Notes: a model not told the origin generated them from the letters alone. Positions 1 to 10,204 are shown, counted from the stretch's first letter. The stretch is DNA of 10,204 nt from CCY15215 sp034932145 (GCF_034932145.1 NZ_JAYGHV010000313.1:1-10204), one strand, 5' to 3'. Numbers and translations: made by a program.

Positions 1-336
1 CAATCCTTCCAATTGTCGCAATGCCTCGGACATTGCCTTAACTTTTTGGGGTTCGAGAGAATCGTTAGAAGATGGCGCTTGGGAAGCGATCGCCATAATG
101 CCATCATTAAAACGGCGATCGAATTCCTCCTGTTCTAAAAATAAATACCAAATTGCTTCGATCGCGCTAGCAATATGGGGAATGGGAGTCGCAAACAGGA
201 TCAAATAGAATATTCCCCACAAGGGTTGGCGCAAATAGAACTTGTGCAAGCCCACAATCGGCGCGATCGTCCCGGCTAATGCTAGAATCACAGCAATTTT
301 CTGATTTCTGGGTTTTTGCCAAAGGGTGTTAAACAT
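1..336 (-). CDS. TM2-domain small membrane protein (partial, C-terminus outside window)
   Basis: The minus-strand frame opens at an ATG (336-334) and runs without a stop to the left edge, giving the first 112 residues. The start follows a purine-rich leader with an AAGGA Shine-Dalgarno about 9 nt upstream. Residues about 13-31 form one hydrophobic segment. A short loop with GLHKFYLRQPLWG follows, then a second hydrophobic segment at about 38-60. The G-x-H-x-F-Y-L turn and downstream W-G are the hallmark of the TM2 domain, a two-helix hairpin. The tail turns polar (EQEEFDRRFN) and ends in a segment beginning ALRQLEGL, which may open a short C-terminal helical domain of SHOCT type (inference). 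The molecular role of TM2 proteins in bacteria is poorly known, so no function is assigned. The gene is divergent from the DUF1825 gene across a 179-bp gap. Confidence 0.8.
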   Translation of the reverse strand, partial: MFNTLWQKPRNQKIAVILALAGTIAPIVGLHKFYLRQPLWGIFYLILFATPIPHIASAIEAIWYLFLEQEEFDRRFNDGIMAIASQAPSSNDSLEPQKVKAMSEALRQLEGL

Positions 337-424
337 AGAATTTTTCCTTGTCTTCTCCTCCTCGTCTCTTCTTAATTCTGCGTCACCCCTCCTTTCCCCT
401 TTGCCCTCAATACGGAAAACCGAA

Positions 425-454
425 TTGCTTCGCGACTTTTCTCTACCCTACAAT
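425..454 (+). promoter_or_regulatory. Possible sigma70-type promoter of the DUF1825 gene
   Basis: TTGCTT (425-430) and TACAAT (449-454) are separated by 18 bp and lie about 60 bp before the ATG at 516. The -10 is a good match but the -35 is only partial. The 179-bp gap must serve two divergent genes. No strong promoter for the minus-strand TM2 gene was recognised. Confidence 0.3.
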
Positions 455-515
455 AAATGTAAGTTGGTATAGACTATTTTACAGTACATTAACAAAAGAG
501 ATTTACCGGGGGACC

Positions 516-830
516 ATGGGATTTTTTGATTCGGAAGTTGTTCAACAAGAAGCGAAAAAGTTGTTTGAAGATTATCAATCCCTCATACAGCTTGGAGGTG
601 AGTACGGCAAATTCGATCGCGAAGGGAAAAAGCTCTTTATCGATCGAATGGAAGAAATCATGGATCGCTATAAAATCTTTATGAAACGCTTTGAGTTATC
701 AGAAGACTTTATGGCAAAAATGACCGTAGAGCAACTCAAAACCCAACTGAGTCAATTTGGGATGACTCCTCAAGCCATGTTCGACCAAATGAACACAACT
801 CTCGAACGGATGAAATCAGAAATTGAGTAG
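516..830 (+). CDS. DUF1825 family conserved cyanobacterial protein
   Basis: This 104-residue protein begins MGFFDSEVVQQEAKKLFEDY. I recognise the DUF1825 family, which is widespread in cyanobacteria and uncharacterised as far as I know. I chose the ATG at 516 over an in-frame ATG at 348. The family begins MGFFDS, and a GGGGGA ribosome-binding stretch sits 3-8 nt before it, while the extra 56 upstream residues look like translated non-coding DNA. The protein is soluble, highly charged and almost entirely predicted helical. Conserved blocks include the LFEDYQSLIQLG start, GKFDREGKKLFI (about 32-43), MDRYKIFMKRFELSEDFMA (about 50-68) and QLSQFGMTPQAMFDQM (about 79-94). There is no signal peptide, membrane segment or catalytic motif. 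It is transcribed alone, converging on the Rieske gene with only 41 bp between the stop codons. Confidence 0.9.
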   Translation: MGFFDSEVVQQEAKKLFEDYQSLIQLGGEYGKFDREGKKLFIDRMEEIMDRYKIFMKRFELSEDFMAKMTVEQLKTQLSQFGMTPQAMFDQMNTTLERMKSEIE

Positions 831-871
831 GCGATTTTATGCCAATTTTCTAGCAAAACCATCTGATTAAT

Positions 872-1888
872 CTACTCATTGGTTTGTTCGGTTTCGCCGT
901 GTTTTTTAAGAAGCGCAGAAATTTTGTGCCGGATGAGAATTCCAGGTTTATCCGTCATCATCTGTTGTTCTTTTTTGATATCCAATGGCACATCATAATT
1001 GGTAGATTCAAGGATTTCTTTGTCTTCGAGAGTGACTTGGCGATCGAAAGCAACAGCATCTGCGGCTTTAGTTTCTTCTTCCGTGTCATTTCGTAAGCAA
1101 AATTGGACGATTTGCGAAGAGGAATCACTGATAGGAGTCGCGGTATTAACGACAATATGAGTTAATCCATTGGGATAATTAATTCGCAGCAAACAAGTAA
1201 AAGGCATAAACCAATCCATATCTAAGGTACGATGGGTTTGTTCGTCTTCCATGTTTAGATTTTGTCTCTGCAATTCCGGATTAACAACACCCAGTTTTGC
1301 CTGAACTTTAATACCGTATTCTGTATCCTTAATATCTAACTCATCAGGAATGGGGTGTTCCGTGCTGCCAAATGTCGTAGTATGAACATAAGTAGGATGA
1401 GCCAAATCTAATTCATTTTCCATTACCCGCAATCCCGCACAATTCCACGTCTCATAAAACTCGGGAATTAAGCGATAATCGGACTGACTTGCTTCAGGAA
1501 TTTGCGGTATATCTTGTATCGGGTCATCGGACAAACAAACCCACGCATAACCATACCGTTCTTGACATTGATAGGTTTGAATTTTATAAGTTTTGGGAAT
1601 TTGTGCCTTATCACTAATTTGCGGCACATTAACACAACGCCCTGTTTCATCAAACTCCCACCCATGATAGGGACAAGCAATATTTCCTTCAGTTACTTTT
1701 CCTTTTGATAATTGTGCCGAACGATGACAGCAGCGATCGCGCGCCGCGATCGGCTGGCCTTTCAAATCTAACCACACAACCAGTTTTTCTCCTAGCAAGA
1801 CGAAACTTTGTGGTGTATCCTCCAACTGAGAGATAGGTATTACAGGATACCAGAAACGTTTAAATACAAGTTGACGAGTAACTAACAT
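872..1888 (-). CDS. Rieske [2Fe-2S] non-haem iron oxygenase (Lls1/pheophorbide-oxygenase-like or VanA-like)
   Basis: This complete 338-residue protein has two readable metal sites. The N-terminal Rieske domain has the cluster ligands C53-x-H55 and C72-P-Y-H75 with the usual 16-residue spacing. The catalytic domain has N158-x2-D161-x2-H164-x4-H169, the mononuclear Fe(II) signature of ring-hydroxylating oxygenase alpha subunits. A VTLEDKEILES stretch near residues 286-296 resembles the late conserved helix of this superfamily. Such enzymes take electrons from a reductase or ferredoxin to hydroxylate or demethylate a substrate; the substrate cannot be read here. Cyanobacterial relatives are often labelled Lls1/PaO-like, but the C-terminal CxxC of plant chloroplast members is absent, so VanA-like demethylase is equally possible. 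The ATG at 1888 has no clear Shine-Dalgarno. A GAGGAG lies 35 nt upstream, but an in-frame TAG separates them. No reductase gene is adjacent. Confidence 0.9.
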   Translation of the reverse strand: MLVTRQLVFKRFWYPVIPISQLEDTPQSFVLLGEKLVVWLDLKGQPIAARDRCCHRSAQLSKGKVTEGNIACPYHGWEFDETGRCVNVPQISDKAQIPKTYKIQTYQCQERYGYAWVCLSDDPIQDIPQIPEASQSDYRLIPEFYETWNCAGLRVMENELDLAHPTYVHTTTFGSTEHPIPDELDIKDTEYGIKVQAKLGVVNPELQRQNLNMEDEQTHRTLDMDWFMPFTCLLRINYPNGLTHIVVNTATPISDSSSQIVQFCLRNDTEEETKAADAVAFDRQVTLEDKEILESTNYDVPLDIKKEQQMMTDKPGILIRHKISALLKKHGETEQTNE

Positions 1889-1997
1889 GGTAAGAATAAA
1901 TTCTAGAAACTAAAAGGACTAAACTCCTCGATTTATTTCATAATATTAGGAAATAGTTTGTAAAAAATAATACATTCCAATTTCTTGAATCAAAACG

Positions 1998-2032
1998 AAA
2001 AAAGCCCTCAATTGTTGAAAAAGAGAGCTTTT
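1998..2032 (-). terminator. Intrinsic terminator of the rRNA operon
   Basis: Read on the minus strand after 5S, AAAAGCTCTC (2032-2023) pairs with GAGGGCTTTT (2009-2000) over 10 bp with one G-U, around a 13-nt loop. The stem runs into six T residues (2003-1998). It starts about 14 nt after the 5S 3' end, as expected for the end of the operon. It also separates the operon from the Rieske gene downstream on the same strand. Confidence 0.85.
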
Positions 2033-2045
2033 CTCGTAAGAATAA

Positions 2046-2164
2046 ACTTGGCATCGAGCTATTGTGCCAGGAGGCAACCCTCCAAGTATCGTGGCCGCTG
2101 CAACATTTCACAACCGAGTTCGGGATGGAGTCGGAGTGGGTCTATTGCGCCAAAGACACCAAGA
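2046..2164 (-). rRNA. rrf: 5S ribosomal RNA
   Basis: This is a 119-nt 5S rRNA component of the large subunit. The terminal helix I can be read directly: CTTGGTGTC at the 5' end (2163-2155) pairs with GATGCCAAG at the 3' end (2055-2047), with two G-U pairs. The internal CCGAACTCGG block is the conserved 5S loop region. The ends are set by helix I and may be off by one or two bases. It lies about 50 bp after 23S and just before the operon terminator. Confidence 0.93.
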
Positions 2165-2169
2165 ATAAT

Positions 2170-2201
2170 GAACCTTGAAGACTGCAAGAAGAAAGAAGTA
2201 A
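2170..2201 (-). other. 3' arm of the 23S rRNA processing stem
   Basis: This 23S-5S spacer block is complementary to the block before 23S at 5181-5213. The plus-strand sequence here starts GAACCTTGAAGACTGCA and matches the minus-strand leader over about 32 positions, with two mismatches and a single-base bulge. In the precursor RNA the two arms would form a long duplex closing the 23S domain, the usual RNase III substrate. Confidence 0.75.
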
Positions 2202-2212
2202 TTAATGTCTGA

Positions 2213-5048
<2,836 letters not shown>

Positions 5049-5180
5049 TCTCTTTTTTGGCTTTTTGGATTTGTCTGTTATTGTTCCTGAATTAAAACCC
5101 AGAAACTTTATTGACTCCTCTGTTTGTACGCTTTCTTCTGAGAATTTCCTTTTGGGAATCTCTTTGGATGCGTACCACCT

Positions 5181-5213
5181 TTACGTCTTTCTTCTATGCA
5201 GTTTTCAAGGTTC
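5181..5213 (-). other. ITS box A block and 5' arm of the 23S processing stem
   Basis: On the minus strand this starts GAACCTTGAAAACTGCATAG, the block described in cyanobacterial ITS regions as box A (antitermination) and D4. It is also complementary to the post-23S spacer at 2170-2201, so the same bases probably form the 5' half of the 23S processing duplex. Confidence 0.75.
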
Positions 5214-5217
5214 TGGT

Positions 5218-5236
5218 CTGGACTTTACAAGTCCAG
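5218..5236 (-). other. Box-B-like ITS hairpin
   Basis: CTGGACTT (5218-5225) and AAGTCCAG (5229-5236) form a perfect 8-bp stem around a 3-nt loop, ending 4 nt before box A on the transcript. Position and shape fit the box B hairpin of cyanobacterial spacers, which is linked to rRNA antitermination. Confidence 0.7.
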
Positions 5237-5367
5237 CATTCTCTCTGGTGGCAGAATTTTTTTTAATTCTCTCCCAAGAGCCGATGCTGTCTTTATTTAT
5301 CCTCGAAAAAAAAGCACGGTAATGAGATTTTTACTTCTTATTGCCTTGATTTTACTTTTTTCTCGTC

Positions 5368-5441
<74 letters not shown>

Positions 5442-5455
5442 ATTTGAACCGAACA

Positions 5456-5488
5456 GAATTAAGTTTGAAAGTTTTTCACATCTTCGTT
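5456..5488 (-). other. 3' arm of the 16S rRNA processing stem (includes ITS D2 block)
   Basis: The plus-strand sequence here (GAATTAAGTTTGAAAGT, then CACATCTTCG) matches the minus-strand 16S leader at 7110-7078 (GAATAAGTTTGAAAGT, then CACATCCTCG). The two precursor segments are therefore complementary, with small bulges. This places the conserved ITS CTTTCAAACT block inside the 16S processing duplex. Confidence 0.7.
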
Positions 5489-5489
5489 C

Positions 5490-5545
5490 GACCTCGGGAT
5501 TGTTTCAATTATCAACTATCTTTTTATTGATAATCGAAGCGGGTC
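5490..5545 (-). other. ITS D1-D1' helix
   Basis: This 56-nt fold lies just after 16S. GACC at its 5' end pairs with GGTC at its 3' end. TTCGATTATCAA and TTGATAATTGAA form a 12-bp inner stem (one G-U) around an 11-nt loop. This is the D1-D1' helix used to compare cyanobacterial strains. Confidence 0.75.
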
Positions 5546-5552
5546 TCCCTAT

Positions 5553-7041
<1,489 letters not shown>

Positions 7042-7077
7042 TGTGGAAATTATTTCCTTTTACTCTTTTCTTTTTTG

Positions 7078-7110
7078 ACGAGGATGTGTATTATACTTTC
7101 AAACTTATTC
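7078..7110 (-). other. 5' arm of the 16S rRNA processing stem
   Basis: This leader block, about 37-69 nt before the 16S 5' end, is complementary to the ITS block at 5456-5488 over about 30 positions, with small bulges. Together the arms would bring the two 16S ends close in the precursor. An embedded TATAAT (7095-7090) falls in the poorly paired part. Confidence 0.7.
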
Positions 7111-7180
7111 TTTTTTCTTGGTTCGGCGCGCTGCTTTTGAGTGCTCCGTTTCCGGTTGCTCTCTCAACCGCGCATTTACT

Positions 7181-7209
7181 AAGGTAGCTACTTTTTCTCT
7201 ACCTGTCAA
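7181..7209 (-). promoter_or_regulatory. Candidate rRNA operon promoter
   Basis: The minus strand carries a perfect -35 TTGACA (7209-7204), a 17-bp spacer and a weak -10 TACCTT (7186-7181). The 25 bp upstream of the -35 are A/T-tract rich (GAAAAATATTTTCGCAAAAA), resembling an UP element. The stretch after the -10 contains GCGCGG, compatible with a GC-rich discriminator. This predicts a leader of about 130 nt before 16S. The remaining 7042-7355 region holds the leader, a small CGGTTG/CAACCG hairpin (7153-7170) and the chlP terminator, with no gene. Confidence 0.45.
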
Positions 7210-7284
7210 CCCTTTTTGCGAAAATATTTTTCTCTCTACTCCTCTTTTTTCCTACATTCCCCTCATATCAACTCTTTTGGGTTT

Positions 7285-7323
7285 AAAAAAAACAGGAAAT
7301 TCTTTTTGGGATTTTCCTGTTTT
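7285..7323 (-). terminator. Intrinsic terminator of chlP
   Basis: On the minus strand AAAACAGGAAA (7323-7313) pairs perfectly over 11 bp with TTTCCTGTTTT (7299-7289) around a 13-nt loop. The T-tract extends to eight Ts (7292-7285). It begins 32 bp after the chlP stop and lies before the rRNA promoter candidate, separating the two transcription units. Confidence 0.88.
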
Positions 7324-7355
7324 TGCCTTTTTAGTTTCTATGTTCTGGTTTTACC

Positions 7356-8576
7356 CTAGGGAGCTAGAGCATTTCCTCGCAACATACTGCCTAAAGTTTT
7401 AGCTGTGATTTTCATTTGGATAAGGGGATTGGCTGGCACTACTGTCTTATATAGATAGCTATCGAAGGTCAAACGCTGTACGTCTTGGTCTGCACACATT
7501 TCTACGAATGCTTCTCGGGTTGCGTCAGTTCGGTAGAATACGCGTTGCAGCAGGTCTAGGACTAAATAGGTCATGCCATATTTTTTATCCCACTGTTTCA
7601 GGTATTGTTTGAGATCGCTTTCGCTGGGAATCTGCTGACCGTTGTTGCTTGTTTCTATTATGGTTTCAGCACACATCCTGGCTGACTTGGCAGCGAAGTA
7701 AATTCCTTCTCCGGATGATTTGGTTACTGTTCCGGCTGCATCACCAACTAGGGCTACTCTGCCCACGACTCGTCGAGGTCTTGGATGCTCGGGGATGGGG
7801 TGAGCCTCTACTTTGATAATCTGGCCTCCTTGCAATTTTCGAGCTGCTCGGGTGCGAATTCCTTTTTGTAGGTCTTTGATTTTAGCTTTGTTAATTTTCA
7901 TTGTTCCCGTTCCGACGGCTACGTGGTCGTATTTGGGAAAGACCCATGCGTAAAAGTCGGGGGATACGTCATTACCCACGTACATTTCTGCTAGGTCTTC
8001 GTAGTAGCTCATTTGTCCTTCAGGAAGACGGATGCGCTCTTGGAAGGCGATCGCGTAGTTATAATCTCCTGCGTCTATAGCTTTGGCGATACGGGAGTTT
8101 GCTCCGTCTGCACCAATGACAACATCAACTTTCAGGGTTTTCATGATTCCGCTTGCACTGCCATCAGAGTGATCGGCATAATGCAAGGTGTATGCTTCGC
8201 GATCGCTCGAGGGGATATCTAGCTTACATACTGTTCCATTGATTAAATTTGCGCCTAATTCGGCTGCGCGATCTCTTAAAAAGCCGTCGAGGACTTCCCG
8301 ACGACACATTCCTATATATTCATCTTCTCGCTCAATATTGATATCAACCTCAACATTGGAGGGTGAGATCATTTTCATTTTTCTCACCTGACGGTCTATG
8401 ATCTCCGGAGGTAGAGCGAATTCTTCCACCATACATAAAGGGATCGCTCCTCCGCAGGGTTTAGCATTGTCCAATTTACGCTCGAATAAATAGGTTTCTA
8501 TTCCAGCTTTAGCTAAAGTCTCGGCTGCCGACGATCCGGCAGGTCCTGCTCCTACTACTGCAACTCTTAGTCCCAC
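7356..8576 (-). CDS. chlP: Geranylgeranyl reductase ChlP
   Basis: This flavoprotein uses NADPH to reduce the geranylgeranyl chain of chlorophyll, or geranylgeranyl diphosphate, to phytyl for chlorophyll a and tocopherol. I place the start at the GTG at 8576, giving 406 residues (the family is about 407) and the N-terminus MGLRVAVVGAGPAG. An AGGAG lies 7 nt upstream. The open frame extends to 8666, but those 30 extra residues are unlike the family. Visible motifs are the dinucleotide-binding GAGPAG (9-14), FERK (31-34), the family block KPCGGAIP (39-46), GADGANSR near 155-162 and the second FAD motif GDAAG (278-282). The remainder has the usual family length and no frameshift. It lies downstream of lepA on the same strand, across 317 bp that contain an inserted MITE. 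A strong terminator follows. Confidence 0.95.
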   Translation of the reverse strand: MGLRVAVVGAGPAGSSAAETLAKAGIETYLFERKLDNAKPCGGAIPLCMVEEFALPPEIIDRQVRKMKMISPSNVEVDINIEREDEYIGMCRREVLDGFLRDRAAELGANLINGTVCKLDIPSSDREAYTLHYADHSDGSASGIMKTLKVDVVIGADGANSRIAKAIDAGDYNYAIAFQERIRLPEGQMSYYEDLAEMYVGNDVSPDFYAWVFPKYDHVAVGTGTMKINKAKIKDLQKGIRTRAARKLQGGQIIKVEAHPIPEHPRPRRVVGRVALVGDAAGTVTKSSGEGIYFAAKSARMCAETIIETSNNGQQIPSESDLKQYLKQWDKKYGMTYLVLDLLQRVFYRTDATREAFVEMCADQDVQRLTFDSYLYKTVVPANPLIQMKITAKTLGSMLRGNALAP

Positions 8577-8583
8577 GACTTTT

Positions 8584-8600
8584 CTCCTGTGCTTTACAGG
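8584..8600 (-). promoter_or_regulatory. chlP ribosome-binding site overlapped by a small inverted repeat
   Basis: AGGAG (8588-8584) sits 7 nt before the GTG start and supports that start over upstream options. Three of its bases are also in the 3' half of CCTGT-AAAGC-ACAGG (8600-8586), a 5-bp hairpin that could partly cover the site. The hairpin is short and its effect is speculative. Confidence 0.5.
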
Positions 8601-8659
8601 TTTGCATGGTAGCACGGAGATATAGTAGAGAGTGGTTACTTGCAGAAAGTTTCCAGAAA

Positions 8660-8677
8660 TTTGCAACAGACCTTAAC
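8660..8677 (-). promoter_or_regulatory. HLR1-like direct repeat upstream of chlP
   Basis: The minus strand reads GTTAAGGT-CT-GTTGCAAA. The cyanobacterial HLR1 site bound by the response regulator RpaB is two (G/T)TTACA(T/A)(T/A) repeats separated by 2 bp. The second half matches 7 of 8 positions and the first 5 of 8. The site lies 84-101 bp before the chlP start. The same bases hold a direct repeat AACAGAC at a 10-bp step on the plus strand. Confidence 0.25.
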
Positions 8678-8743
8678 AGACTCTGTAATATTTTGCAATA
8701 TTTTTCAGATTTGTTGTTAGAGGCAATATGCTCAGGGGATGTT

Positions 8744-8751
8744 GGGTTTTA
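8744..8751. repeat. Target site duplication, left copy
   Basis: GGGTTTTA directly abuts the left terminal repeat of the MITE and is repeated exactly at 8886-8893 on the other side. Confidence 0.8.
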
Positions 8752-8885
8752 GGGTGCATCCCAGTTTTGTAAAAACAGCGAGCAAGATGCTCGCACTACC
8801 TCAATTATCAGCTATTGTAGTCTCGCTCCCTAGAGCTATAATTATTCGAGAAAATATTGTCAATTTGCAATTTTGAGATGCACCC
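8752..8885. mobile_element. 134-bp MITE-like element between lepA and chlP
   Basis: The ends are inverted copies of one 22-bp sequence. The left end is GGGTGCATCCCA-GTT-TTGTAAA (8752-8773) and the right end, read inward on the minus strand, is GGGTGCATCTCA-AAA-TTGCAAA (8885-8864); 17 of 22 positions match, with the first nine identical. A perfect 8-bp duplication, GGGTTTTA, flanks it. Internal structure comprises a 7-bp hairpin GCGAGCA/TGCTCGC (8778-8794) and a larger imperfect hairpin (8803-8813 with 8834-8843). At 134 bp it cannot encode a transposase, so it would be moved in trans. The 8-bp duplication excludes TA-duplicating IS630/Tc1 elements; the parent family is not identified. The right duplication copy abuts the lepA stop codon. 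Confidence 0.85.
8771..8794 (-). terminator. Possible lepA terminator carried by the MITE
   Basis: On the minus strand GCGAGCA-TCT-TGCTCGC forms a perfect 7-bp stem followed by TGTTTTT. It lies about 100 nt after the lepA stop and inside the mobile element. No other terminator was seen between lepA and chlP. Confidence 0.5.
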
Positions 8886-8893
8886 GGGTTTTA
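8886..8893. repeat. Target site duplication, right copy
   Basis: GGGTTTTA is identical to 8744-8751. Its last base is immediately next to the lepA stop codon (TAA, plus-strand 8894-8896). Confidence 0.8.
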
Positions 8894-10204
8894 TTACTGC
8901 TGAAGTTTCAAAACTGCCATAAATGCTTCTTGAGGTACATCTACAGTCCCGATGGACTTCATGCGTTTTTTTCCTTTAGCTTGCTTCTGTAAAAGTTTCT
9001 TCTTCCGCGAAATATCCCCTCCGTAACACTTCGCCAAAACATCTTTTCGTAAAGCTGGAATCTGTTCGCTTGCAATAACCTTTGAACCGATCGCCGCTTG
9101 CAAAGGAATCTTAAATTGATGGCGAGGAATGAGTTCTTTTAACTTTTCTGTAAGGGCGCGTCCCATGGGATAAGCCTTATCCTTGTGTACGATGGTAGCT
9201 AAAGAATCCACTGGATCGCCATTGACCAGAATATCCAATCGCACCAACTTATTCTCCCGATAACCTGTGAGATGATATTCCATACTGGCATAACCCCGAG
9301 AGCGAGATTTCATGCGATCGAAAAAGTCTGTCACGACTTCTGCCAAGGGCATATCATAAATTAACGTCGTGCGCTTACTGGCAAAGTAGCGCATATCTTT
9401 AAAAATGCCCCGACTGGTTTGACATAAATCCATTAATGTGCCGACATATTCTTCAGGGGTAATAATCTCTAAATGAATGTAAGGTTCTTCGAGCTTTTCT
9501 CGTTTGTCGGGGGAAACTAATTGGCTGGGATTATCGATTTCGTAGCTTTCTCCCGAGTTTGTCGTGACGCGATAAACTACTGAGGGAGCCGTGGTAATCA
9601 AATCTAAATTGTATTCTCTTTCTAATCGTTCTTGGACGATTTCCATGTGTAATAATCCCAAGAAACCGCAGCGAAAACCAAATCCCATTGCGCTAGAAGT
9701 TTCCGGTTCGTATTGCAAAGCAGCATCACTGAGTTGCAGTTTTTGCAAGGCATCTCGCAACTCTTCATATTGTGCGGAATCTATGGGAAATAGGCCACAA
9801 AAAACCATTGGTTTTGCTTCTGCATATCCGGGTAAAGGTTCTTCGGCGCGATCGCTGGCTAAGGTAATTGTATCCCCTACCCGAGCGTCAGCAACGGCTT
9901 TAATTGCAGCCGCAATATAACCCACTTCTCCTGCATGGAGTTCATTGACTGGGATTTGACCAGGAGAAAGAATGCCAAGTTCGTCGATTTCATATTCCTT
10001 TTCCGAAACCATCAAACGAATGCGATCGCCTTTTTTGACTTTCCCATCCATGACTCGAAAATAAACAATAACACCTCGATAATGATCGTAATAACTGTCA
10101 AAAATAAGAGCGCGTAATGGTTCTTCAATGGTATCTCGTGGCGGCGGCACTAAATGCACAATAGATTCTAAAATTTCATCAATACCGATGCCTTCTTTTG
10201 CAGA
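8894..10204 (-). CDS. lepA: Elongation factor 4 (LepA), partial, N-terminus outside window
   Basis: The last 436 residues of the ribosomal GTPase LepA/EF4 are present; the family is about 600 residues. This factor binds the ribosome and can back-translocate or assist under stress and in assembly. The frame stays open to the right edge. The first visible residues, SAKEGIGIDEIL, are the G5 (SAK) motif at the end of the GTPase domain, so motifs G1-G4 lie outside. Next come the beta-barrel domain II (DSYYDHYRGVIVYFRVMDG), domain III with GFRCGFLGLLHMEIVQERLE, the EF-G-like domain V, and the LepA-specific C-terminal domain ending in YGGDISRKKKLLQKQAKGKK and a final VLKLQQ. The C-terminus is intact, with the stop immediately beside the MITE target duplication. 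A GTG at 10159 is an internal valine codon, not the start. Confidence 0.96.
   Translation of the reverse strand, partial: SAKEGIGIDEILESIVHLVPPPRDTIEEPLRALIFDSYYDHYRGVIVYFRVMDGKVKKGDRIRLMVSEKEYEIDELGILSPGQIPVNELHAGEVGYIAAAIKAVADARVGDTITLASDRAEEPLPGYAEAKPMVFCGLFPIDSAQYEELRDALQKLQLSDAALQYEPETSSAMGFGFRCGFLGLLHMEIVQERLEREYNLDLITTAPSVVYRVTTNSGESYEIDNPSQLVSPDKREKLEEPYIHLEIITPEEYVGTLMDLCQTSRGIFKDMRYFASKRTTLIYDMPLAEVVTDFFDRMKSRSRGYASMEYHLTGYRENKLVRLDILVNGDPVDSLATIVHKDKAYPMGRALTEKLKELIPRHQFKIPLQAAIGSKVIASEQIPALRKDVLAKCYGGDISRKKKLLQKQAKGKKRMKSIGTVDVPQEAFMAVLKLQQ

Noticed and set aside
348..515. Upstream in-frame extension of the DUF1825 protein
   Set aside because: The 56 extra residues are unlike the family, which starts MGFFDS, and the proper ribosome-binding site precedes 516.
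831..871. Bidirectional terminator between the convergent DUF1825 and Rieske genes
   Set aside because: The 41-bp gap has no hairpin with a T-tract, so the transcripts may overlap.
884..1708. Open frames opposite or within the Rieske gene
   Set aside because: Shadows of a gene with clear metal-binding motifs.
7090..7095. TATAAT as the rRNA promoter -10
   Set aside because: No -35 lies 16-18 bp upstream, and it falls within the 16S leader arm that pairs with the ITS; TTGACA further upstream is a better candidate.
8577..8666. Upstream ATG start for chlP
   Set aside because: The extra 30 residues do not match the family; AGGAG and the GTG at 8576 give the standard length.

Overview
This window is a stretch of cyanobacterial chromosome. 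The evidence is a complete chlorophyll-pathway geranylgeranyl reductase (chlP), a DUF1825 protein of a cyanobacterial family, a 16S-ITS-23S-5S rRNA operon with cyanobacterial ITS blocks, and six full copies of the HIP1 octamer GCGATCGC (positions 86, 1733, 8047, 8199, 9848, 10022). All six lie in protein-coding DNA and none in rRNA. The genus cannot be fixed by eye.

Layout from left to right. Positions 1-336 (minus) hold the start of a gene for a small TM2-domain membrane protein, cut by the window edge. Positions 516-830 (plus) encode a 104-residue DUF1825 protein, divergent from the TM2 gene and convergent with the next gene. Positions 872-1888 (minus) encode a Rieske-type non-haem iron oxygenase. 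Positions about 1998-7210 are one rRNA operon on the minus strand: promoter candidate, 16S, ITS with a single tRNA-Ile(GAT), 23S, 5S and a strong intrinsic terminator. Positions 7356-8576 (minus) encode chlP with its own terminator, so the rRNA operon is probably transcribed separately. Positions 8894-10204 (minus) encode the C-terminal three quarters of the elongation factor 4 LepA, cut by the right edge.

The rRNA operon carries two long-range pairings that can be read directly from the sequence. The 16S leader is complementary to an ITS block just after 16S, and the ITS block before 23S (the box A region) is complementary to the spacer after 23S. These are the expected processing stems.

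The most informative unexplained structure lies between lepA and chlP. It is a 134-bp non-autonomous transposon-like element (MITE) at 8752-8885, with 22-bp imperfect terminal inverted repeats and a perfect 8-bp target duplication (GGGTTTTA). The right duplication copy abuts the lepA stop codon, and the element carries a hairpin plus T-tract that could terminate lepA transcription.

The genes are mostly housekeeping and growth-linked (translation, rRNA, chlorophyll). I see no defence system, phage, CRISPR array or novel multi-gene system; the interest here lies in the non-coding structures.
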